Part shown: positions 47,506 through 58,324 of the stretch, in pieces
Numbering within the stretch: the first letter of the stretch is position 1
Layout: each line of letters begins with the position of its first letter
From: CALDTK01 sp963837005
GTDB taxonomy: Bacteria; Bacteroidota; Bacteroidia; Chitinophagales; Saprospiraceae
Assembly: GCA_963837005.1 (NCBI GenBank)
Contig: CAWIMC010000022.1
Coordinates: 124,001 to 188,000, forward strand
Length of the DNA: 64,000 nt
Direction: 5' to 3'
Position numbers and translations under genes: made by a program
The notes under the pieces: model-generated
The model's database searches: none
What the model was told of the DNA's origin: nothing
Seen by the model: only the letters and a program-made list of their open reading frames with translations

Positions 47506-47770
47506 GGTAGTACGACTTCCAACTTCCGAAATGCTGGTTTTAGATGCACTGCCGCGGGGGTTGGCTTGGGGTGCGCGGAGCGGATACATTGGGTACGCTT
47601 TTGGCACCTTTCGGCAAAACCCACGAGCACCGTCTCGACACGCCTGCCCCTCCCCTACCGCCGAGGCCGATGCTAACCCCGCGCAACAGCGACCGCCGCG
47701 AGGGGGTTAATGCGGGCGGACGACCGCCTGTACGACCGAGATGTACCCTTGCGGTAGGATCCGCGCCCAA

Positions 47771-50326
47771 ATGATAGACCTGCGACTACTCGGCCTCCTC
47801 CTTCTGATGACGCTCACCAGCGTTGCTCTGCAGGCCCAAGGCCCAACCAAGGTCTCGGGCGTCGTAAAGGATGCCGCTACGGGCGAGCTGCTGCCGTACG
47901 TCGGGGTCTACTTCGAGGGCACCGACATCGGCGTCTCGACCGACGACGACGGCTACTACGAGATCACTACCGAGGAGGTGGTCTCCAAGGTGGTTGGCTC
48001 GTACGTTGGCTACCTCCAGCGAGCATACATGATCGCGCCAGGCAAAACGCAGGTCGTCAACCTTCAGCTCAGCGCCAACGCCACACAGACCGCCGAGGCC
48101 GTCGTGATCGCCAAGCGGGAGAAATACTCCAAAAAGGACAACCCCGCCGTGGACCTGATGCGGGCCGTCATCGACCACAAAGACGGCAATGGTGTCGGCG
48201 GACAGGCCTACTGTGTCTACGACAAGTACGAGAAAATCCAGGTGGACCTCAACAACATCAACGCCGATTTTAGGCAGCGAAAGATCTTCAACGGACTGGA
48301 GTTCCTGTGGGACTACCTCGACTCGACCGATGCGCAGAGCAAGCCTTACCTGCCCATGCTGCTGCGCGAGACGAACTCCAAGGTGTACGCCCGCGCACAG
48401 CCTACTACGGAACGCGAGTACATCAGTGGCAGTCGAGCCTCCAAACTCGACGCGGCCATTGACCAGTCTAATCTCAACCAGGTGATCAACACGCTCTACC
48501 AGAACGTAGACATCTACGACGATGAGATCCTCCTGTTGGAAAAGCAATTCCTCAGTCCGTTGGCCCCACTCGCAATCTCGTTCTACCGCTTCTACATCGT
48601 CGATACGATCGAGCTCGCTGGCCAGCGCGTGACGACGGTGAGTTTTATTCCAAAAAACCAGGCCACCTACGGGTTTACGGGCAGCCTCTACATCGCCACC
48701 GACTCCTCGTACCAGGTGCTCGGCGTCGAGATGGGCCTGTACGGAGAGGTCAATCTCAACTTCGTGCGGACCATCAGCGTGGAGCAGGAGTTCCGACGGG
48801 TCGACAGCATCTTCTTGAAGGCTAGGGAGAAGGTCGTCATGGACTTCGCGCTTACCGACAAGGGGATGGGCTTCACGGGGACCAAGTCGGTGTACTATGC
48901 CAACTACGACTTTGACGCGCCTGAGGACCTGGCGGTCTTCGACGGCATCGACAAGGTGACCGTGCGTGCGGATGCCGAGTACCACGACGACGCCTACTGG
49001 GCCAACAGTCGCCAAGTGCCGCTCAACAAGAACGAAGCTGGCATCTACCTTCTGGTGGACACGATGGCCAACTCACCGAAGTTCAAGCGCATCCAGAAAT
49101 ACGGTAAGGTCCTGCTTACCGGCTACGTGACGGTCGGCAAGGTGGACATCGGTCCGTGGACCTCGATCGCGACCTTCAACAACATCGAAGGCATCAAACC
49201 GCAGATTGGCGGCCAGACCAACCTTACGTTTAGCAAGAAGCTCTTCCTCCAGGGCTATAGCGCCTACGGGGTTCAAGACGAACGATTCAAGTACGCCGGG
49301 TTCGCGACCTATTCCTTCAACGAGAACCACCTCGAAAATCCACGGCACTACGTCACGGCGAGCTACGTCAAGGACACGCGCTTCCCCGGCTTCGAGCAGG
49401 GGGCCGTGTCGAGCAACAACACCTTCGCCTCCCTGCGGTGGGGGATCCAGGACAAGATCCTCTTCACGAACACCTTTCGGGCGGGCTACGTCAAGGAAAC
49501 CAAGGCCCTAGAACTCGGCCTCTACTACCTCAACGACGAGATTAGACCCTATGGCAACCTGCGCTTCGACGCCGGCGGGACAGACGGCTCGCGGAGCATA
49601 GCGAGCGTCACCGCTTCAGAAGTCGGTTTCGACATCCGCTTTGCGCCAAACCAGCAGTACACGCAACGGGGCACTACCCGCAACCGCATCTACAACAAGT
49701 ACCCGATTTTCTCGCTGAGCTACGGGGCTGGCTTCGACGGGGTGCTCGGGGGCGATTACGGCTACCACAAGATCGATGTAACTGCGTTTAAGCGCTTCAA
49801 TCTGTCCATCCTCGGCAGCTCGTATATCGAGGTGGGCGCTGGGAAAATCTTCGGGGACGTGCCGTATATCCTCATGCACATCCCGAAGGCCAACCAGACC
49901 TACGTCTACCGCAACGACGAGTACAGCCTACTTAATTTCTTGGAGTTCGTAGGCGACGAGTACGTCAACATCAACGCGCAGCACTACTTCGAAGGTTTTT
50001 TCTTTAACCGTATTCCCCTCGTCAAAAAGGCAAAGCTGCGGGAGGTGATTACGTTTCGGGCAACCGTCGGTAGCGTGTCGGACGCCAACGACCCTTCGCT
50101 CAATACCGGCCTGATCCAGTTCCCCGTCGACGACCAAAACCGCCCGATCACGAGTGCGCTATCGAGCAAGCCCTACATGGAGGTTGGCCTCGGGGTACTC
50201 AATATAGCGAAGGTGCTCCGCGTGGACCTCGTGCAGCGACTCACGTATTTGGATCAGCCGGGTGTGCAGCAGTTGCTAGGCAACAAAGGATTGGCCTTGC
50301 GAGCGTCGGTCGCGGTGGGCTTTTGA
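47771..50326 (+). CDS. DUF5686 outer-membrane protein with carboxypeptidase-regulatory domain
   Basis: An 851-residue outer-membrane protein. Signal MIDLRLLGLLLLMTLTSVAL followed by QAQ, then a CarboxypepD_reg-like sandwich (VSGVVKDAATGELLPYVGVY), a conserved central region (VDLMRAVIDHKDGNGVGGQA) and a large C-terminal beta-barrel (final strands LRVDLVQRLTYLDQPGVQQL and a terminal Phe). The layout matches the DUF5686/CarboxypepD-regulatory family of Bacteroidota; its role is unknown. A TACCCTTG element lies about 20 nt upstream of ATG 47771. The stop is followed after about 30 bp by the 134-bp repeat array. Confidence 0.85.
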   Translation: MIDLRLLGLLLLMTLTSVALQAQGPTKVSGVVKDAATGELLPYVGVYFEGTDIGVSTDDDGYYEITTEEVVSKVVGSYVGYLQRAYMIAPGKTQVVNLQLSANATQTAEAVVIAKREKYSKKDNPAVDLMRAVIDHKDGNGVGGQAYCVYDKYEKIQVDLNNINADFRQRKIFNGLEFLWDYLDSTDAQSKPYLPMLLRETNSKVYARAQPTTEREYISGSRASKLDAAIDQSNLNQVINTLYQNVDIYDDEILLLEKQFLSPLAPLAISFYRFYIVDTIELAGQRVTTVSFIPKNQATYGFTGSLYIATDSSYQVLGVEMGLYGEVNLNFVRTISVEQEFRRVDSIFLKAREKVVMDFALTDKGMGFTGTKSVYYANYDFDAPEDLAVFDGIDKVTVRADAEYHDDAYWANSRQVPLNKNEAGIYLLVDTMANSPKFKRIQKYGKVLLTGYVTVGKVDIGPWTSIATFNNIEGIKPQIGGQTNLTFSKKLFLQGYSAYGVQDERFKYAGFATYSFNENHLENPRHYVTASYVKDTRFPGFEQGAVSSNNTFASLRWGIQDKILFTNTFRAGYVKETKALELGLYYLNDEIRPYGNLRFDAGGTDGSRSIASVTASEVGFDIRFAPNQQYTQRGTTRNRIYNKYPIFSLSYGAGFDGVLGGDYGYHKIDVTAFKRFNLSILGSSYIEVGAGKIFGDVPYILMHIPKANQTYVYRNDEYSLLNFLEFVGDEYVNINAQHYFEGFFFNRIPLVKKAKLREVITFRATVGSVSDANDPSLNTGLIQFPVDDQNRPITSALSSKPYMEVGLGVLNIAKVLRVDLVQRLTYLDQPGVQQLLGNKGLALRASVAVGF

Positions 50327-50359
50327 GGACGCTGCTCAGGGAGGTCGTCGAATTTTACC

Positions 50360-51651
50360 TTTTGCCGGGCTCCCGCCAGGTGCCGAGACATGATGACGGG
50401 CACTACTAACGTGCCGTGGACCTGGCGGGAGCCAGGCAAACACGGCCCGCGCACCATCCCGTCTGGCCGCCGTGCGTGCGTCTGTACGGCCGCGTTTGCC
50501 TGGCTCCCGCCAGGTGCCGAGACATGATGACGGGCATCACTAAGGTGCTGTGCACCTGGCGGGAGCCAGGCAAACACTGCCCGAGCACCATCCCGCCTGG
50601 TCGCCGTGCGTGCGTCTGTACAGCTGCGTTTGCCGGGCTCCCGCCAGGTGCCGAGACATGATGACGGGCATCACTAAGGTGCTGTGGACCTGGCGGGAGC
50701 CAGGCAAACACGGCCCTTGCACCGTCTCGCCTGGCCGCCGTGCGTGCGTCTGTACGGCCGCGTTTGCCTGGCTCCCGCCAAGTGCCGAGACATGATGACG
50801 GGCACTACTAACGTGCTGTGGACCTGGCGGGAGCCAGGCAAACACGGCCCGAGCACCATCCCGCCTGGCCGCCGTGCGTGCGTCTGTACGGCCGCGTTTG
50901 CCTGGCTCCCGCCAGGTGCCGAGACATGATTACGGGCTGTACAATCGTGCTGTGGACCTGGCGGGAGCCAGGCAAACACCGCCCGAGCACCATCCCGCCT
51001 GGCCGCTGTGCGTGCGTCTGTACGGCCGCGTTTGCCTGGCTCCCGCCAGGTGCCGAGACATGATGACGGGCATTACTAAGGTGCTGTGGACCTGGCGGGA
51101 GCCAGGCAAACACAGCTCCTACACCGGCCCGACTAGCCGCCGTGCGCGCATCTGTACAGCCGGGTTTGCCGGGCTCCCGCAAGGTGCCGAGACATGATGA
51201 CGGGCATTACTAAGGTGCTGTGGACCTGGCGGGAGCCAGGCAAACACGGCCCTTGCACCGTCTCGCCTGGCCGCTGTGCGTGCGTCTGTACGGCCGCGTT
51301 TGCCTGGCTCCCGCCAGGTGCCGAGACATGATGACGGGCATTACTAAGGTGCCGTGGACCTGGCGGGAGCCAGGCAAACACCGCCCGCGCACCATCCCGT
51401 CTGGCCGCCGTGCGTGCGTCTGTACGGCCGCGTTTGCCTGGCTCCCGCCAGGTGCCGAGACATGATGACGGGCACTACTATCGTGCCGTGGACCTGGCGG
51501 GAGCCAGGCAAACACGGCCCTTGCACCGTCTCGCCTGGCCGCTGTGCGTGCGTCTGTACGGCCGCGTTTGCCTGGCTCCCGCCAGGTGCCGAGACATGAT
51601 GACGGGCATCACTAAGGTGCTGTGGACCTGGCGGGAGCCAGGCAAACACCG

Positions 51652-51652
<1 letters not shown>
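50360..51652. repeat. Array of ten 134-bp units, each a hairpin pair
   Basis: The core GCCGAGACATGAT starts at 50382, 50516, 50650, 50784, 50918, 51052, 51186, 51320, 51454 and 51588: exactly 134 bp each time, with substitutions but no indels. Each unit holds GTTTG-CCTGGC-TCCC-GCCAGG-T, a variable loop of about 38 nt, A-CCTGGC-GGGA-GCCAGG-CAAAC, and a spacer of about 52 nt ending in GTGCGTGCGTCTGTACGGCC. The two half-hairpins are also complementary to each other over 22 nt. The array fills the convergent gap between the DUF5686 stop and the copA stop and ends within a few bases of the latter. Confidence 0.95.
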
Positions 51653-54291
<2,639 letters not shown>

Positions 54292-54326
54292 GATGGGGTG
54301 GTGAAGTTACGGGCACAGAAGAGCGT

Positions 54327-54339
54327 CTTACACTGTAAG
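54327..54339. promoter_or_regulatory. Dyad CTTACACTGTAAG, possible copper-responsive operator
   Basis: A perfect 6-1-6 palindrome in the divergent copA / DUF305 region, 36 bp before the copA start. TACA/TGTA half-sites resemble the cop box (TACAnnTGTA) of CopY/BlaI-type repressors, though spaced by one base here. Confidence 0.45.
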
Positions 54340-54448
54340 GACGGGCCAAAGCTTACCCCTTACACCCATTTACTTACCATCTCTTGCTTCCTCGATTCCC
54401 AGCTAGTACACGCAGGCTATCAGGTAGCGTTCTTTGTCCGAACAAACC

Positions 54449-54456
54449 TACCTTCA
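54449..54456 (+). promoter_or_regulatory. TACCTTCA promoter element before DUF305 gene
   Basis: TACCTTCA is 5 nt before ATG 54462, the same geometry as at other starts in the window. Confidence 0.5.
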
Positions 54457-54461
54457 GAACT

Positions 54462-55088
54462 ATGCTCACCTCACTCCGCCTACCACTTTTCGCAGCCCTG
54501 CTTAGCGTAAGTTTTTTAGCTTCCTGCGATAAAGACGACGAGGGCCTGCAAACCATCGCGCACGACGCAAGCCCCTTCATGACCAATATGCATGAAGGCA
54601 TGGAACGCATGATGGCCATGTCAATGACGCAGGATCCGGACAATGACTTCGCCATGATGATGATCATGCACCATGAAATCGCGATTACCAACAGCCAAGA
54701 AGTTCTGAACATTGGCAGCAGCCCAGTCATGAAGGCAATGGCGCAGACGATCATCGATAAGCAAGAAGTTGAGATCGCCGAATTCGAAGCCTTCCTAGCC
54801 GGTCATCCTGCGCACGGGCCCGCAGAGCCCGAGTTTAACGCCCTCCAGATGAAAAACATGATGCAGATGATGAAGGCAGTGGACCTGCGTCCGCTCACCG
54901 GCGATGCCGACTTCGACTTCGCCCAACTCATGATCGACCACCACCAGGCCGCCGTTGAAAATTCGGATGCCCTTCTGAAGTTCGGACGCGAAGACAAGAC
55001 CAAGATGTTGGCGGAAGCCATTATCAAAGACCAGAAAGAGGAGATCGCCATGCTGCAGGACTTTTTGCTGGCTAATAAGAAGTACTGA
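54462..55088 (+). CDS. DUF305 lipoprotein, His/Met-rich
   Basis: A 208-residue exported lipoprotein (signal peptide ending in the lipobox FLASC). Two ferritin-like helical repeats carry Met/His clusters: DFAMMMIMHHEIAITNSQEV and DFAQLMIDHHQAAVENSDAL, plus MKNMMQMM. DUF305 proteins are linked to copper handling and are often encoded beside CopA. ATG 54462 follows a promoter element; the upstream in-frame ATG 54384 would place a hydrophilic leader before the signal peptide. Confidence 0.88.
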   Translation: MLTSLRLPLFAALLSVSFLASCDKDDEGLQTIAHDASPFMTNMHEGMERMMAMSMTQDPDNDFAMMMIMHHEIAITNSQEVLNIGSSPVMKAMAQTIIDKQEVEIAEFEAFLAGHPAHGPAEPEFNALQMKNMMQMMKAVDLRPLTGDADFDFAQLMIDHHQAAVENSDALLKFGREDKTKMLAEAIIKDQKEEIAMLQDFLLANKKY

Positions 55089-55205
55089 AGCGAGAGATCT
55101 TGACTTTTCTCAAAACAGTTTGACATTGCAAAGCTGTTTTGTGGGCGGCGCGTGAGCAGAGCACTTTTCCGAACTCACTGCACCATTGCGCCGCGTTCTC
55201 TTAGT

Positions 55206-56120
55206 ATGGCCTTGTCTAAAACGCTGATTTTGCGCTCACCTATCCCGAATTCTTTAGTTCGTACGCTCGGCACTTGCCTAGTGATTCTTGGTCTAGTTGC
55301 TTGTGGTGCTGAGGGAGAGAGCGCGGGTCAGGCGGGCATCGAGGAATCAGTTGGTTTGATCGACACCGCCGGTCTTTCTCCAGATCAAATCACCGCCAAA
55401 CGTATCATCTACGATTCTGCGATAGGTGACGGCCTCGATGTCTTGGCGGAAGCCGCCTTCGAATTTCGCTTCCGCGATCGGATGTATCGCTACCAGCGAA
55501 CCGGCGGCACGTTCACCTACGAGCGCTGGTGGATCGACACCACGACCCTCGACACCATGCGCGACGTGTTGCACAACGACGGCCTGGTCCGCTTCGCCAA
55601 TGGTGTCGAGGTAGAGTTGGAAGAGAAGAAGGCTGCGGCGTACAGCGCGTCGGTCAACAGCGTCGTCTACTTCGCCTTCCTGCCGTGGGCCCTGCTCGAC
55701 CCCGGCGTCGAGGCGCGCTACCTCGGGCGCGACACGATCAAGGGACGGGCGCTGGACCAGGTGGAGGTGAGTTTTGCGGCCGCGCCCGGGCACGAGGGGC
55801 ACGACATGCACCAGGATGAGTATTTGTACTGGTTCGCGCCCGACACCCACGAGCTGGCCTATATGTCGTACTCGCACGCCGACGGGAAGGCGCCGCGCCT
55901 GCGGGAGCCGTTTAACGTGCGGGAGGTCGGCGGCGTGACGGTGCGGGATTACCGCAACTACCATACGCCGGACAATGAGCCGCGGTCGATTAAGCTGCTG
56001 GCGGACAATTTCAATGAGGGTGGATTGCCGCTGCTGTCGACGATTGAGTTGGAGGATGTGCGGCGGGTGGCGATTGGTGAGGACCGGCTGCGTGGCGATG
56101 TCGCGCTGGGTGGACTATAG
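55206..56120 (+). CDS. DUF6503 family lipoprotein
   Basis: A 304-residue exported protein with a lipobox (VILGLVACG, about residue 33). The mature part is a single beta-rich domain (FEFRFRDRMYRYQRTGGTFT, YFAFLPWALLDPGVEARYLG), ending with a His-rich strand (APGHEGHDMHQDEYLYWFAP) that could bind metal. It matches what I recall as DUF6503. ATG 55206 is chosen for the signal peptide. A diverged copy with a nonsense codon lies at 59627-60388; similarity continues about 30 bp past the stop, up to a copy of the dispersed 14-mer. Confidence 0.75.
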   Translation: MALSKTLILRSPIPNSLVRTLGTCLVILGLVACGAEGESAGQAGIEESVGLIDTAGLSPDQITAKRIIYDSAIGDGLDVLAEAAFEFRFRDRMYRYQRTGGTFTYERWWIDTTTLDTMRDVLHNDGLVRFANGVEVELEEKKAAAYSASVNSVVYFAFLPWALLDPGVEARYLGRDTIKGRALDQVEVSFAAAPGHEGHDMHQDEYLYWFAPDTHELAYMSYSHADGKAPRLREPFNVREVGGVTVRDYRNYHTPDNEPRSIKLLADNFNEGGLPLLSTIELEDVRRVAIGEDRLRGDVALGGL

Positions 56121-56135
56121 GTAGCGCTGCGTGCG

Positions 56136-56149
56136 GCTTTCGCCAAAAC
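56136..56149 (-). repeat. Dispersed 14-mer after the DUF6503 gene
   Basis: Exact GCTTTCGCCAAAAC on the plus strand, 16 nt after the stop. It marks the right end of the block duplicated at 59.6-60.4 kb. Confidence 0.9.
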
Positions 56150-56216
56150 CGTTAACGGTATGGCAGCTGTCGCCAGAACGTCAAGCGGACAGGCTGCGTT
56201 ACTTGCGCGAATTTCC

Positions 56217-56230
56217 GCTTTCGCCAAAAC
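56217..56230 (-). repeat. Dispersed 14-mer in motif cluster
   Basis: Exact GCTTTCGCCAAAAC. Together with 56136 and the degenerate GCTGTCGCCAGAAC (56166-56179) and GCTGTCGCCAAAT (56247-56259), four copies lie within 125 bp before the recombinase remnant. Confidence 0.85.
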
Positions 56231-56257
56231 AGCCGATCGGCAAGTAGCTGTCGCCAA

Positions 56258-56746
56258 ATGTTCGTCTACGGCGCAGGAATTCGCCTGAGCGAGATGCTCG
56301 AGCGCATCCCGGCGGACATCGACTAGAAGCGCATGACGATAACGATCCGGTGAAGCATGGACAAGGAAGACCGGTTCGTCCCGCTACCCACTCGCCTGCT
56401 AGCGCCCTTGCGCGAATACTACAGACGGTACCAACCCATATCCTAGCTTTTCGCGAGCGAGACCCTCAGCGAGCTCTAGCCTCCGCGGAGCCTCCAGAAC
56501 TTTGTCAAACAAGCCGCTACGCGCGCGGAGATTGCGCGACCGGTCTCGGCGCACCTACTGCGGCACTCGTGCGTCACTGCTCGGCGGCGGGTTCCCTTAA
56601 CCTCATTGCCTAGAAGTGCGTGACGGGATGGACATCCGCTAGCTCCAGGAGGTCCTGGGCCGCGACTCCCACACGACCATGGGGCGGGACCTACACGTGT
56701 GGCTGGCGCACGAGCCGCTCTCGCCGCTGGGCTGCTGGATTCATAG
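56258..56746 (+). pseudogene. Tyrosine recombinase/integrase, multiple stops
   Basis: A degraded catalytic domain. Recognisable pieces in order: FVYGAGIRLSEMLERIPADID (box I Arg region), KRMTITIR, KEDRFVPLPTRLLAPLREYY, PRSLQNFVKQAATRAEIARP and VSAHLLRHSCVT (the HxxR box), then frame-shifted LGRDSHTTM and a THV-like end. At least four stop codons (after ADID, TITIR, QPIS and ETLSEL) and a frame change. The N-terminal core-binding domain is missing. It resembles the short XerC-like recombinases frequent in Bacteroidota accessory regions. It lies at the left edge of the AT-rich cassette. Confidence 0.75.
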
Positions 56747-56932
56747 TGGCGGATATTTCGCCGTGCGGTGGGTACACGCGACCGCGTAGCGCGATTGGTA
56801 AGCTTGGTGTAGCTTTGGACGCGAGAGAGCCGCCGGACGGGGTGGCGTAGAGCGGGCCGTGGGGCTGGCTGTGCGTCACTCGTGGTGCGGATATAGAAAA
56901 TCCATGCGTCACGGAGTGGCGGACAGCCTAAT

Positions 56933-56942
56933 GTTGTGCTCA
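56933..56942. repeat. Left copy of 10-bp inverted repeat flanking the P-loop ATPase gene
   Basis: GTTGTGCTCA here is the exact complement of TGAGCACAAC at 58256-58265. The pair encloses only the ATPase gene. Confidence 0.55.
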
Positions 56943-56965
56943 ATTAAAAACTAGAGAAAAGACAC

Positions 56966-58252
56966 ATGATTATTTACAGAGAATGGGGGTTTCTAGAAAA
57001 TCCCTTTAGAACAATTCCACTTCCTTCAACCAAAGAAGGAAAAGAATTACTTGTAGGAAGAGACAAAGAAAGCAAGCGATTTCTTACTCGATTATACAAC
57101 CCACCATCGCTTGTAACAGTTGAAGGTTTAAACGGAGTGGGAAAAACAAGTTTGATAAATGTTTCGATCTATGAAAGCTATGAATCTTTCTTCGAAGGTA
57201 ATTCTGAAATTTTATTCATCCCCTGCGAAAGAACCTTCCAACTCAGTTCAGCAAAAGAACCAGAAGAATTTATTGATGAAGTGCTTATTGAAGTGGCACA
57301 AACTCTTATTAAGCGATCAGAAGAATTACAGAATTTAGGTTTCACTATACCTGAGAACAGCAAGCAAGTTGATAATTGGTTAAATAAAACACATATCGAA
57401 ACTTTTCAAGGCACATTAGGTCCTTTAGGAATTGGAAAATCAAGTGAAACTAATACTTCCAAAGGATTTGAACGCTCTGGCTTTCGTGCTGCGATTAGAA
57501 AGTGGTTAGAAGATATTTTTCCTTATGGGATAAATGGTGGTGTTGTTTGTATAATTGACAATCTCGAGATCCTTGAAACTTCTAGTAAAGCCAAGAAAAG
57601 CATTGAAGAACTTAGAGACTTACTCTTTAATTTTCGAGGTATTCGATGGGTTCTCTGTGGAGCGCTTGGAATCGTCAAGAGTTTAGCTGCCACTCCAAGA
57701 TTGGAAGGATTGCTTCATGATCCTATAGATATTCTGGAAATAGAGCAGAAATATGCAACTCAAATTTTTGATACAAGAATTGAGTATTCAAAACGAAGAG
57801 ACGATTACTACATGCCTCTTTCCGCTGACTCTTTTGAAGTTCTTTTCGATGTACTAAATCAAAATATCAGAAACACTTTAGCTGAATGCGATCAATTTTG
57901 TATGTATGTTTATGATAATGAACTGAAACTACAATCAGAAGACGAAAAAGACACGGAGTTTATTAGTTGGTTAGATGAAAAATCGAGCTCAAATTTTGGA
58001 TCAATTAAAAATCAACTAAAACCAAGAGCCCTAAAGCTCTTTAAAGATATCATCTCACACGGAGACAGCTTTTCCCCTAGCGATTACAACACTTTTGGAT
58101 TCAACAGTGTGTCCGCTATGAGACCGCAGATAAAAGACTTGGAAGATGTCGGAGTCATTCAATCCTCAAAAGATGAAACTGATAGCAGAAGAAAGTCCAT
58201 TCAACTAACTTCCAAAGGATACTTTGTTGGATATGCGATGAATAAAAAGTAA
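56966..58252 (+). CDS. P-loop ATPase (AAA/STAND-like) of an AT-rich cassette
   Basis: A 428-residue cytosolic ATPase. The N-terminus MIIYREWGFLENPF resembles ExeA/Orc-type AAA proteins. Walker A GLNGVGKT is at residues 54-61, Walker B VVCIIDNLE at 193-201, and a sensor-like strand IRWVLCGALGIV near 228. The C-terminus looks like a winged helix (MRPQIKDLEDVGVIQSS, SIQLTSKGYFVGYAM). The gene is visibly AT-rich with A/T-ending codons, unlike every neighbour, indicating transfer. It is followed after 72 bp by a CoiA-like nuclease gene on the same strand. I infer a sensor or motor of a defence module; the family is not a named system that I recognise. Confidence 0.75.
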   Translation: MIIYREWGFLENPFRTIPLPSTKEGKELLVGRDKESKRFLTRLYNPPSLVTVEGLNGVGKTSLINVSIYESYESFFEGNSEILFIPCERTFQLSSAKEPEEFIDEVLIEVAQTLIKRSEELQNLGFTIPENSKQVDNWLNKTHIETFQGTLGPLGIGKSSETNTSKGFERSGFRAAIRKWLEDIFPYGINGGVVCIIDNLEILETSSKAKKSIEELRDLLFNFRGIRWVLCGALGIVKSLAATPRLEGLLHDPIDILEIEQKYATQIFDTRIEYSKRRDDYYMPLSADSFEVLFDVLNQNIRNTLAECDQFCMYVYDNELKLQSEDEKDTEFISWLDEKSSSNFGSIKNQLKPRALKLFKDIISHGDSFSPSDYNTFGFNSVSAMRPQIKDLEDVGVIQSSKDETDSRRKSIQLTSKGYFVGYAMNKK

Positions 58253-58255
58253 AAC

Positions 58256-58304
58256 TGAGCACAACAACACCTATACGCAATACCCTATGGGATACTGCGC
58301 ATAG
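58256..58304. repeat. Inverted-repeat partner and hairpin between the cassette genes
   Basis: TGAGCACAAC (58256-58265) complements 56933-56942. A second dyad follows: CTATACGCAATACCC (58271-58285) pairs with GGGATACTGCGCATAG (58289-58304) with wobbles and one bulge. It might be a terminator/attenuator or a recombination site. Confidence 0.5.
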
Positions 58305-58324
58305 CCAAACCGTTACGGACACAA

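Noticed and set aside
50254..51515. Families of 81- and 101-residue open frames across the 134-bp array
   Set aside because: They recur only because the DNA repeats. The period is not a multiple of three, both strands are open, and there is no start context or family resemblance.
58253..58324. Integron attC site between the cassette genes
   Set aside because: A dyad is present, but canonical GTTRRRY / RYYYAAC core sites are not, and the nearby recombinase remnant is of short XerC type without the IntI-specific insert.
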